Shown: positions 1 to 4,872 of the stretch, in pieces
Numbering within the stretch: the stretch's first letter is position 1
How the letters are laid out: every line of letters starts with the position of its first letter
Source: Solirubrobacteraceae bacterium
GTDB lineage: Bacteria; Actinomycetota; Thermoleophilia; Solirubrobacterales; Solirubrobacteraceae
Direction of reading: 5' to 3'
Length of the DNA: 5,756 bases
Assembly (NCBI GenBank): GCA_030149625.1
Contig: JASLHP010000179.1
Span: forward strand, 1 to 5,756
Notes under the pieces: model-generated
What the model saw: only the letters and a program-made list of their open reading frames with translations
The model's database searches: none
Told to the model about the DNA's origin: nothing
Made by a program: the position numbers and the translations under genes

Positions 1-1
1 C

Positions 2-211
2 CCCGATGATCCCCTGCACGCGCCGCTGCGCCAGGCGGTCACGGCACGTACGGGGTTCAGCGTCGACATCCTCTACGGCGACCACGACGGCGGCCAGCGC
101 ACGATCACGCGCTTCTTCCTGTCCCCGCGCCAGCACACCGAAGAGGAGCCCTGGCTATGGCTGTGCTCGACCTCGCGTCACTGGAACCTCGACCGCGACG
201 ATCCGCGCTAG
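2..211 (+). CDS. C-terminal part of an unrecognised protein (5' end outside window)
   Basis: An open frame runs from the window edge to a TAG at 209-211, giving 69 residues with no in-frame start codon needed inside the window. It begins PDDPLHAPLR and ends WNLDRDDPR. Third positions are nearly all G or C, and the composition is that of a normal soluble domain (GFSVDILYGDHDGG, then ITRFFLSPR, then a Trp-rich stretch PWLWLCSTSRHWNLDR), which the competing frames at 6-332 and 157-405 do not show: those are Arg/Ala/Ser-rich. No transmembrane segment or known catalytic motif is visible. I do not recognise the family. A GC-rich hairpin begins 5 nt after the stop. That it is a real gene is fairly sure; its function is unknown. 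Confidence 0.7.
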   Translation, partial: PDDPLHAPLRQAVTARTGFSVDILYGDHDGGQRTITRFFLSPRQHTEEEPWLWLCSTSRHWNLDRDDPR

Positions 212-216
212 CCGCT

Positions 217-244
217 GCGCCCGCGTCCGGATCGGCGTGGGCGC
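217..244 (+). terminator. GC-rich hairpin after the partial gene, possible terminator without U tract
   Basis: Positions 217-227 (GCGCCCGCGTC) pair with 234-244 (GGCGTGGGCGC) around the 6-nt loop CGGATC, an 11-bp stem with two G-U wobbles. Read on the minus strand, those wobbles become A-C mismatches, so the structure favours + strand RNA. It starts 5 nt after the TAG at 209-211. There is no U run, so it would be an intrinsic terminator of the hairpin-only kind proposed for high-GC actinobacteria, or simply a 3'-stabilising structure. The rest of 245-364 shows no gene I can support. Confidence 0.4.
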
Positions 245-364
245 CCGAGCCAGTGCCAGCGCCGGCGCTCTACCCTTCCTCGTGGCCGGTGAATTCGATC
301 GCCTTCTGGCTGTCGCGCCAGATTCGCGCTAGTCAGCGGCGCGCTGCCCGAGACCGGCCGGACG

Positions 365-796
365 CTAGAGCTCGAGAAAGCGCAGCATCACGCGACCGAG
401 CATGATCACGTCGCCGCCGTGCAGCTCCGCCTGCTGGACGCGCCGGCCGTTCACGAACGTGCCGTTGGCGCTGCGATCGTCGAGGATTCGCGCTCCGGAC
501 GGTCGCGGCACGAGGATCGCGTGGCGGCGCGAGACGGAGGCGTCGTCGAGGCGCAGGCCGGCCGAGAGCCCGCGTCCGATGTGCGTCACCTCGCTCGGCA
601 GCGGGATCAACAGCGTCTGATCGGATCCTTGGATCTCGATGTAGCGTCCCGGCTCGACCGGCCCGCGCGGCACGGCGCGGTGGCGCGCGCGCTCATCGAC
701 ACACGCTGTCGGGTCGAACCTCTCGGTGATGCCATCGGCTGCGGCGAGGGTGGGTGCTTGCGCGCTCATGCAAACATCCAACCGCAGGCTTTTCAC
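365..796 (-). CDS. small FHA-domain protein
   Basis: A 143-aa cytoplasmic protein that is mostly one forkhead-associated domain, a phosphothreonine-peptide binding module used in Ser/Thr-kinase signalling. The domain spans about residues 68-143 and has the standard landmarks: GR at 74-75, DDASVSRRH at 84-92 with the conserved Ser and His, DDRSANGTFVNG at 106-117 with the paired NG motifs, and GGDVIMLG at 127-134. The N-terminal 50 residues are low-complexity and charged, with Thr24 and Thr30 in ITERFDPT. Such tails can carry the kinase target site in GarA-like proteins, but that is only a suggestion here. The GTG at 796 is preferred because GAGG lies 5 nt upstream; the internal ATG at 769 lacks a ribosome site. 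It appears separate from the membrane-gene block upstream, because a terminator lies between them. No kinase or phosphatase is in view. Confidence 0.9.
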   Translation of the reverse strand: MKSLRLDVCMSAQAPTLAAADGITERFDPTACVDERARHRAVPRGPVEPGRYIEIQGSDQTLLIPLPSEVTHIGRGLSAGLRLDDASVSRRHAILVPRPSGARILDDRSANGTFVNGRRVQQAELHGGDVIMLGRVMLRFLEL

Positions 797-817
797 GGGG
801 ACCTCAATCCTCGTGAA
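792..817 (-). promoter_or_regulatory. hairpin enclosing the ribosome site and GTG start of the FHA gene
   Basis: On the minus strand, UUCACGAGG (817-809) can pair with CCCCGUGAA (800-792): 8 of 9 pairs plus one A-C mismatch, closing the 8-nt loop AUUGAGGU. The Shine-Dalgarno-like GAGG (805-802) sits in the loop, and the GUG start codon (796-794) lies within the 3' arm. If transcription starts upstream, this fold would limit access to the start codon and could set translation of the FHA gene. The pairing is visible; the regulatory role is inference. Confidence 0.35.
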
Positions 818-824
818 GAAATTC

Positions 825-858
825 AGAAGTAAAGAGCTCGCGCCGGGGCCAGCGCGAG
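825..858 (-). terminator. intrinsic terminator of the minus-strand membrane-gene block
   Basis: Read on the minus strand, CTCGCGC (858-852) and GCGCGAG (843-837) form a perfect 7-bp GC-rich stem around the 8-nt loop TGGCCCCG. It is followed at once by CTCTTTACTTCT (836-825), a pyrimidine run that is unusually T-rich for this genome. It begins 8 nt after the TGA of the small membrane protein gene and ends before the FHA leader, so it separates the two minus-strand units. Confidence 0.6.
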
Positions 859-866
859 ACGGTGCC

Positions 867-1058
867 TCAGGCTAGCGTCGCCGTACCCGAGCCGCCGGCG
901 CCTGCTCCGCCCGACGGTCCGCCGCGACCCGACCGCCCTTCGGCCTTGCGCTTCGCCATGCGCTTGGAGCTGAGCCAGCCCCAGCCGCCGACCGCGACCA
1001 CCGGTACGACGTACATCATCGAGATGTACCAATGCATCAGACATGCAAGCGGCGCCAT
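867..1058 (-). CDS. small single-helix membrane protein
   Basis: A 63-aa protein with one hydrophobic helix at about residues 11-30 (YISMMYVVPVVAVGGWGWLS), a basic stretch SKRMAKRK right after it, and a Gly/Ser-rich tail. By the positive-inside rule the tail would be cytoplasmic. I do not recognise a named family. The frame also opens at an ATG at 1094, which would overlap the upstream gene by 14 nt and add 12 hydrophilic residues. I chose the ATG at 1058 because it has TAGATT 8 nt upstream, matching the pattern at neighbouring starts, and because it leaves a short N-terminus before the helix; the 1094 start remains possible. It is the last gene before the terminator at 825-858, so it can also be read with the two upstream membrane or secreted genes. 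Its function is unknown; a subunit or accessory peptide of the same envelope module is the simplest guess. Confidence 0.65.
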   Translation of the reverse strand: MAPLACLMHWYISMMYVVPVVAVGGWGWLSSKRMAKRKAEGRSGRGGPSGGAGAGGSGTATLA

Positions 1059-1066
1059 CGGCACGA

Positions 1067-1072
1067 AATCTA
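1067..1072 (-). promoter_or_regulatory. possible -10 box TAGATT for the small membrane protein
   Basis: TAGATT fits the actinobacterial TANNNT -10 pattern and is followed by 8 nt and then the ATG at 1058, a spacing expected of a leaderless transcript. It lies inside the 5' end of the alternative longer reading frame. No -35 element is clear. Confidence 0.3.
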
Positions 1073-1080
1073 TCACGCCC

Positions 1081-1842
1081 TCACCATGCCTCATCAGAGC
1101 TCGCCTCGCGGCCGCCCGCGATCCCCGCGCCTGCGAGCGCGAGCGCCGTACGTGCGCGCCGGCGGCGCGTGAACAACACGAACAGCAGTCCCGCGAGCAC
1201 GATCACGGCACCGAGCACGATCACGGCGAGCGGCGCCTTGGAGCTCTCCGGCGTCCAGAACAGCTGCCCGTCGATCGCGCCCTTGCTCGCGCCGACCATG
1301 ATCGGTACCCGCCAGTCGAAGATCAGCGTGCGCCTGCTCTTGTCCTTGACCCGCGCGGGCGGCACGGGCGACATCCAGTGGATGCGATGGTCGTGCCATT
1401 CGAACTCGCCCGTGCGGTCAACCACTTCCCACTTCGGCGGCGCGCTGGAGCTCGCGCTCGACGGCACGACGACGTCGGCGTAGAAGTTCGTATTCAGGTA
1501 GGTCGCCGGGGCGCGCGCGTTCTGCTCGGCGGTGCCGTTGGCGAGCACGCGGGCGTAGGGTTCGCCTTCGTAGCCGTAGATCGTGACCGTCTTGCCCGTG
1601 TGGTTGCGCAGCAGCAGGCGGTCCGCGAACTCGAGCACTTCGATGCTGAGGCCGGGCACGCTCGGCGTGATCGAGGTGATGTCGGACCTGTACTCATAGC
1701 TCGAGCCCTGGTCGTTGATCGGGTTGGCGGACTCGGTGGTGCTCGTCGGCGCGGCGCCCGCGGCGCCGACGAGCACATTCGCGCAGGCGAGCGCGCTCAG
1801 GCCTGCGGCGATCAGCAGCGCTAGCGGCGGACGGCGAGCCAT
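1081..1842 (-). CDS. secreted, C-terminally membrane-anchored protein with a HDHRIHWM motif
   Basis: This 253-aa protein starts with a signal peptide (RR at 3-4, hydrophobic 7-29, likely cleavage after AGA at 28-30). An extracytoplasmic region follows at about 31-203, then one transmembrane helix at about 204-224 and a basic cytoplasmic tail beginning RRRR. Part of the outer region looks beta-rich (LSIEVLEFADRLLLRNHTGK, residues 65-84, then GYEGEPYARVL). The most striking stretch is WHDHRIHWM at 149-157, where His150, His152, His155 and Met157 cluster as possible metal ligands. I recall similar uncharacterised actinobacterial proteins carrying this motif, but no assigned function. It lies 40 nt downstream of the polytopic membrane gene on the same strand and overlaps or abuts the small membrane gene. 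CtaG next door makes copper handling a reasonable but unproven idea. The Cys at 20 (SALAC) is a poor lipobox, so lipoprotein anchoring is unlikely. Confidence 0.85.
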   Translation of the reverse strand: MARRPPLALLIAAGLSALACANVLVGAAGAAPTSTTESANPINDQGSSYEYRSDITSITPSVPGLSIEVLEFADRLLLRNHTGKTVTIYGYEGEPYARVLANGTAEQNARAPATYLNTNFYADVVVPSSASSSAPPKWEVVDRTGEFEWHDHRIHWMSPVPPARVKDKSRRTLIFDWRVPIMVGASKGAIDGQLFWTPESSKAPLAVIVLGAVIVLAGLLFVLFTRRRRARTALALAGAGIAGGREASSDEAW

Positions 1843-1849
1843 CGCCCAA

Positions 1850-1855
1850 ACCGTA
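1850..1855 (-). promoter_or_regulatory. possible -10 box TACGGT for the secreted HDHRIHWM protein
   Basis: TACGGT fits TANNNT and is followed by the 7 nt TTGGGCG and then ATG at 1842. No convincing Shine-Dalgarno lies in the 40-nt gap after the upstream gene's TGA (1883-1885), so an internal leaderless start is plausible in addition to read-through from the upstream gene. Confidence 0.35.
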
Positions 1856-1882
1856 GCTGAGCAGCCGCAAGCTCGTGCGGGC

Positions 1883-3313
1883 TCATGTCCCCACCGAGGA
1901 CAGCAGCCACAGCCCGAAGCTCGTGAACGCCACCATCACCGCGAGCATCCAGTACTGGCTGCGAACCGCCTCTTCGGGGTCCTTGTAGAGAACGAGCGCG
2001 CGGTCGTGGGCGAGCGCGAGCCCGCCGACGTGCCCGCTGACGAGCGCGGCCACCTGCACGTACCAGATCGCCGCGTAGGAGATGATGTGGTAGTCGATCT
2101 GGAAGCTCGCGGTGCCGAGCAGATTCGAGCCGTTGCCGAGCGGGTCCGAGGCGAGGTACACCATCGCCTGGCTCTGCCACAGAAGCAGCGAGAAGTAGTG
2201 GGCGAGCACGTAGGCGAAGGCGATCGGCACCAGCGAGTGCGCGAACGAGCGCGTCAGCGTCGAGCGGCCGTAGCGCTCGCTGACGTTCTGCACGCCGAAG
2301 ATCCCCACCCGGTAGACGGCGCTGATCAAGAGGATGCAGAACACCATCCCGACGGAGTACGCGAGCTCCTGCGCTGGCGTCGGATTCAAGCCGACGCCTT
2401 CGAACAGGCTCTGCAGGCTCGGCTCGTTGTTGCGCCAGATGCCGCCGTTGGAGAAGCCGTCGAAAGTGGTCGTGCCGATCTGAATGCAGATGAAGGCGAC
2501 CGTGCCCGAGCGGATCTCGAGGCTCGTGACGCCGCTGAGCGGACGCCGCAGACACAGCACCCCGTCCTCGTCGCGCACGAGCGCGGAGAGCTTGGACAGC
2601 AGGTTGAAGTACACGCCGAAGCCGTCCGCCTGCGAGCTCCACTCCTCGATGCCGAACAGCGCCATGCCGATGAGCATCGCGACGAAGTAGCCGAGCGACA
2701 GCGCCGCGAGAATCGACGGCCTGTCTTTTTCGACGTAGATCAGCTCGAGCCACGCGAAGCCGACGATCCCCGCGCTCGCCGGCCACAGGCCGAGCCAGCG
2801 CGGATAGCGAAGCGGCGGCGTGGCGCCGTGCCCACGCCGCAGCAACCGCGCGAGCGCGGCGCACGCGCGAGCGCAGCCGCGCCAGGGGTTGAGCGCGCCG
2901 AAGACGTCGCCGAAGACCACGCTCGCAACCGGGACGCCGACCCAGAAGACGACATAGATGAACGTCACCGAGAAGTTCGCCTGCGTGACCTGCGCGCCGT
3001 CGAAGCCGCTGTAGAGGACGAGCGCGAACACGGCCACCCCGAACAGACCCGCGAGCCATTCGAGCACCCGCGGCAAGCGCAACAGCCGTCGCAGATGCGG
3101 CTTTTGCAGCTGCGGGCGCGTCCACAACGTCGAGAGCGCGACGAACGAGACGACCAGCACGATCGCCGCCGTCCAGCTGAACAGCCACACCGGGATCGGC
3201 AGGTCGGCCTTGCCGACGATGCCGTGCGCCTGGGCGCTGGCTGGCGCCAAGAGCGCCACCAGCAGGACCCCGCCGAGCAGTTGCGCCAGCATGCGACGGG
3301 ATGTGGCTTTCAT
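1883..3313 (-). CDS. polytopic membrane protein, uncharacterised actinobacterial family
   Basis: A 476-aa protein with an N-terminal signal-like helix (1-29, ending PASAQAHG), so the mature N-terminus probably starts with or near His30 outside the membrane. About nine or ten further hydrophobic segments lie near 43-64, 84-103, 113-135, 174-193, 200-221, 268-282, 317-335, 360-383, 408-428 and 453-472. Recognisable blocks include GDVFGALNPWRG (135-146), GTTTFDGFSNGGIW (280-293) and FAHSLVPIAFAYVLAHYF (357-374). Histidines at 359, 372, 409 and 428 lie in or beside membrane segments and could bind metal or haem, which is untested. I do not know a proven function. I have an unverified memory that some automated annotations call homologues fenitrothion hydrolase, and nothing visible here supports a hydrolase. 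It diverges from ctaG across a 71-nt gap and heads a three-gene minus-strand block of envelope proteins. Confidence 0.88.
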   Translation of the reverse strand: MKATSRRMLAQLLGGVLLVALLAPASAQAHGIVGKADLPIPVWLFSWTAAIVLVVSFVALSTLWTRPQLQKPHLRRLLRLPRVLEWLAGLFGVAVFALVLYSGFDGAQVTQANFSVTFIYVVFWVGVPVASVVFGDVFGALNPWRGCARACAALARLLRRGHGATPPLRYPRWLGLWPASAGIVGFAWLELIYVEKDRPSILAALSLGYFVAMLIGMALFGIEEWSSQADGFGVYFNLLSKLSALVRDEDGVLCLRRPLSGVTSLEIRSGTVAFICIQIGTTTFDGFSNGGIWRNNEPSLQSLFEGVGLNPTPAQELAYSVGMVFCILLISAVYRVGIFGVQNVSERYGRSTLTRSFAHSLVPIAFAYVLAHYFSLLLWQSQAMVYLASDPLGNGSNLLGTASFQIDYHIISYAAIWYVQVAALVSGHVGGLALAHDRALVLYKDPEEAVRSQYWMLAVMVAFTSFGLWLLSSVGT

Positions 3314-3322
3314 GCGGGAGGC

Positions 3323-3328
3323 AGTCTA
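3323..3328 (-). promoter_or_regulatory. possible -10 box TAGACT for the polytopic membrane gene
   Basis: TAGACT fits TANNNT and lies 9 nt upstream of the ATG at 3313. The intervening GCCTCCCGC has no ribosome-site character. Only 71 nt separate this start from the diverging ctaG start, so both promoters must sit in 3314-3384 and any regulator binding there could affect both directions. Confidence 0.4.
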
Positions 3329-3370
3329 GGCAACACGCCGCTACGGCCGCCCCGATCCAGGCCGCTCGCG

Positions 3371-3376
3371 TACCCT
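3371..3376 (+). promoter_or_regulatory. possible -10 box TACCCT for ctaG
   Basis: TACCCT fits TANNNT, with 8 nt to the ATG at 3385. A GAGG (3377-3380) lies only 4 nt before the ATG and could act as a weak, closely spaced ribosome site if transcription starts further upstream. No TTGACA-like -35 is seen about 17 nt upstream. Confidence 0.4.
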
Positions 3377-3384
3377 GAGGCTTC

Positions 3385-4353
3385 ATGCCGAGCACCCCGC
3401 TGGCCATCTCCACCGGCACCTCTGCCGCCCTGCAGCTCGGCCCACTGGCGATTCTCGGCCTGCTCTACGCACGCCGCGCGCGAACGCTCGCCGAGGACGA
3501 CCACCCGGTCGCGGGCTGGCGTCAGGCATGTTTTTACGGCGGCTTCGTCGTGATCGGCGTGGCGCTCACCTCGCTCGGGGCGGCCAGCCAGGATCTGCTG
3601 TGGGTGCACATGATCGAGCACCTACTGCTCGGCGACATCGCCGCGCTGTTGATCGTGCTCGGCCTGACCGGGCCGCTGCTCGCGCCGGTCTTGCGGATTC
3701 GCGTCTTCGACCGGCTGCGCGCGCTGTCGCACCCGGCAATCGCCTTTCCGCTTTGGGTCATCGACCTGTATTGCTGGCATCTGCCGAGCCTCTACCAGGC
3801 GGCGCTGCGCCACACCGGCGTGCACGCGCTCGAGCACGCGATGTTCCTCGGCTTCGGCATCAACATGTGGATGTGCCTCGTGGGCCCGCTGCCGCGGCCG
3901 AGCTGGTTCGGCAATCTCGGCAAGCTCGTCTACGTCGTCGCCGTGCGCCTGGCCGGCACGATCCTCGGGAACGTCTTTCTGTGGTCGGGCACCGTCTTCT
4001 ACCCCTACTACCTCGCCGGCGATGCGCGCTTTCACATCTCGCCGCTCGCCGATCAGAGCATCGCCGGCGCGATCATGATGGTCGAGGAGTCGATCCTGAC
4101 GCTGGGGTTGTTCTGTTGGCTGTTCCTGCGCACCGCCCGCGAGAGCGAGGAGCGCCAGGAGCTGCTCGACTACGCGCGCGCGCACGGGCTGGAGCTCACC
4201 GACGCGCGCGCGGCACGCGCCGTCGCCGCCGGCCGCGGCTCCGAGCTGCGCGAGCGTCTTCAGGCACGCGCGAGCTTGGGCGAGCACGTGCCGGCGGCCG
4301 ACGATGCGGCGGCCGCCCGCCAGCAGCCGGCTGGCGCGAGCGAGCGCACGTAG
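3385..4353 (+). CDS. ctaG: cytochrome c oxidase assembly protein, Caa3_CtaG family
   Basis: A 322-aa polytopic membrane protein of the CtaG family first linked to caa3-type oxidase assembly in Bacillus; it is thought to help copper insertion into haem-copper oxidase. About seven helices lie near residues 11-29, 48-68, 74-104, 118-133, 147-168, 180-205 and 225-249. Family hallmarks are the membrane-embedded His pairs: WVHMIEHLLLGD (73-84, His75 and His79), CWHLPSLYQAAL (130-141, His132) and VHALEHAMFLGF (146-157, His147 and His151), followed by ADQSIAGAIMMVEE (222-235). These His and Met residues are the candidate copper ligands. The last ~70 residues form an Arg/Ala/Glu-rich cytoplasmic tail that looks variable. 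It is unrelated to the Cox11 protein that shares the ctaG name. The ATG at 3385 fits the family N-terminus and has TACCCT just upstream. No oxidase subunit genes are in the window. Confidence 0.9.
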   Translation: MPSTPLAISTGTSAALQLGPLAILGLLYARRARTLAEDDHPVAGWRQACFYGGFVVIGVALTSLGAASQDLLWVHMIEHLLLGDIAALLIVLGLTGPLLAPVLRIRVFDRLRALSHPAIAFPLWVIDLYCWHLPSLYQAALRHTGVHALEHAMFLGFGINMWMCLVGPLPRPSWFGNLGKLVYVVAVRLAGTILGNVFLWSGTVFYPYYLAGDARFHISPLADQSIAGAIMMVEESILTLGLFCWLFLRTARESEERQELLDYARAHGLELTDARAARAVAAGRGSELRERLQARASLGEHVPAADDAAAARQQPAGASERT

Positions 4354-4357
4354 CCGC

Positions 4358-4363
4358 TACGCT
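4358..4363 (+). promoter_or_regulatory. possible -10 box TACGCT for the 76-aa CxxC peptide
   Basis: TACGCT fits TANNNT, with 6 nt to the ATG at 4370. The 16-nt gap after the ctaG stop contains no Shine-Dalgarno sequence, so the gene may be expressed as a leaderless transcript, by coupling after ctaG, or both. Confidence 0.35.
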
Positions 4364-4369
4364 GCACCC

Positions 4370-4600
4370 ATGTGCGCCGGCTGCGCGATGGCCGCGGCTT
4401 CCGCCGCGAGCGGCTTCAGGACGTGGATGCAGAGCCAGAACATCCCCTGGCTGACTCCGCGCCGCATGCGCCGCCTGACGATCGGCGCGATGTGCGCCGC
4501 CGGCGTCGTCTCCACAGTCGGCTTCAGCGGCGCGACACCCGCCACGAGCATCCACACAAGCCGCGCGAGCGCATCCGCGCAGCACGTCTCGGTGCGCTAG
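4370..4600 (+). CDS. 76-aa membrane peptide with N-terminal CxxC
   Basis: The protein begins MCAGCAMAAASAASGFRTWM, continues with WLTPRRMRRLTI at 27-38, and has one hydrophobic segment at about 36-54 (third Cys at 42) and a polar Ser/Thr/His tail. The frame also opens at an ATG at 4304 inside ctaG, but the added residues (RRPPASSRLARASARSR) are simply ctaG sequence read out of frame, so 4370 is much the better start. GC-rich third positions and the orderly helix-plus-basic-flank design support a real gene. The Cys2-X-X-Cys5 pair could bind a metal or form a disulfide; it is not a haem CxxCH. It follows ctaG by 16 nt on the same strand, suggesting a shared role in the envelope or in oxidase maturation. 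I recall similar short actinobacterial proteins starting MCxxCAM, all without function. Its stop overlaps the stop of the convergent sulfur-carrier gene. Confidence 0.7.
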   Translation: MCAGCAMAAASAASGFRTWMQSQNIPWLTPRRMRRLTIGAMCAAGVVSTVGFSGATPATSIHTSRASASAQHVSVR

Positions 4601-4872
4601 CCCCCAGCGACGGCGGGCAGGATCGTCAGCTCGGCGCCGTCGTCGACCGGTGTCGCCAGCCCATCGAGGAAGCGGATGTCTTCGCCCGCGAGGTACACGT
4701 TCACGAAGCGCCGTAGCGAGCCGTCGTCGTCGGCGATGCGTACGCGCAGCTCCTCGTGCAGCGCGAACAGGCCGTTCAGCACCTCCTGCACGGTGCCGCC
4801 GTCCACCTGCGCCTCGGCTTCGCCGCCGGCGGCCGCACGCAGCTGCGTGGGTATCTTTACGACGACGCTCAT
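4597..4872 (-). CDS. MoaD/ThiS-fold sulfur carrier protein, CysO-like
   Basis: A 91-aa beta-grasp (ubiquitin-like) protein ending in Gly-Gly, the C-terminus that is adenylated and converted to a thiocarboxylate in this superfamily. It starts MSVVVKIPTQLR. The second half, RRFVNVYLAGEDIRFLDGLAT (54-74) followed by DGAELTILPAVAGG (78-91), closely matches my memory of Mycobacterium tuberculosis CysO, including the ending TILPAVAGG, rather than molybdopterin-synthase MoaD. CysO delivers sulfur to CysM for cysteine synthesis from O-phosphoserine. Here the partner in cis is threonine synthase, a PLP enzyme of the same broad fold; no CysM, Mec protease or MoeZ-type activating enzyme is in the window. 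The start overlaps the thrC stop in TGATG, so translation is probably coupled. It could serve cysteine, methionine or another thiolation pathway. The fold and GG terminus are sure; the pathway is not. Confidence 0.9.
   Translation of the reverse strand: MSVVVKIPTQLRAAAGGEAEAQVDGGTVQEVLNGLFALHEELRVRIADDDGSLRRFVNVYLAGEDIRFLDGLATPVDDGAELTILPAVAGG

Noticed and set aside
199..234. Inverted repeat CGATCCG / CGGATCG around the stop of the partial gene
   Set aside because: A 7-bp stem with a 22-nt loop that competes with the much stronger 217-244 hairpin; likely coincidental.
270..335. Twenty sense codons between two stops on the minus strand (reading ...WRDSQKAIEFTGHEEG)
   Set aside because: It looks protein-like, but has no ATG, GTG or TTG start and is bounded by TGA and TAG. 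Too short to call a gene or a remnant.
6..405. Two + strand frames at 6-332 and 157-405
   Set aside because: Arg/Ser/Ala-rich translations. The frame ending at 211 is the natural one, so these are shadows that also run into untranslated sequence.
1194..1227. 16-nt direct repeat (cgagcacgatcacggc) with 18-nt period, two copies
   Set aside because: It lies inside the transmembrane segment of the 253-aa protein and encodes AVIVLGAVIVLA. Simple coding repetition explains it.
1783..1785. Cys20 of the 253-aa protein as a lipoprotein cysteine
   Set aside because: The preceding residues (ALA before Cys) lack the usual Leu/Val at -3, the protein already has a C-terminal membrane anchor, and a good AGA cleavage site lies further on.
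862..1824. 320-codon + strand frame over the two small minus-strand genes
   Set aside because: Composition is Arg/Ala/Asp-rich with no membrane or domain logic, while the minus strand shows a signal peptide, anchor and a second membrane gene here.
1821..3419. 532-codon open frame on the minus strand in another phase
   Set aside because: Arg/Ala/Gly-rich throughout and overlapping the well-supported 476-aa membrane protein on the same strand; a phase shadow.
1715..3553. 612-codon open frame on the + strand opposite the polytopic membrane gene
   Set aside because: It reads as Arg/Glu/Asp/Ala-rich low-complexity protein with no family motif, which is the usual antisense shadow of a hydrophobic high-GC gene. 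The minus-strand frame has clear signal and membrane segments.
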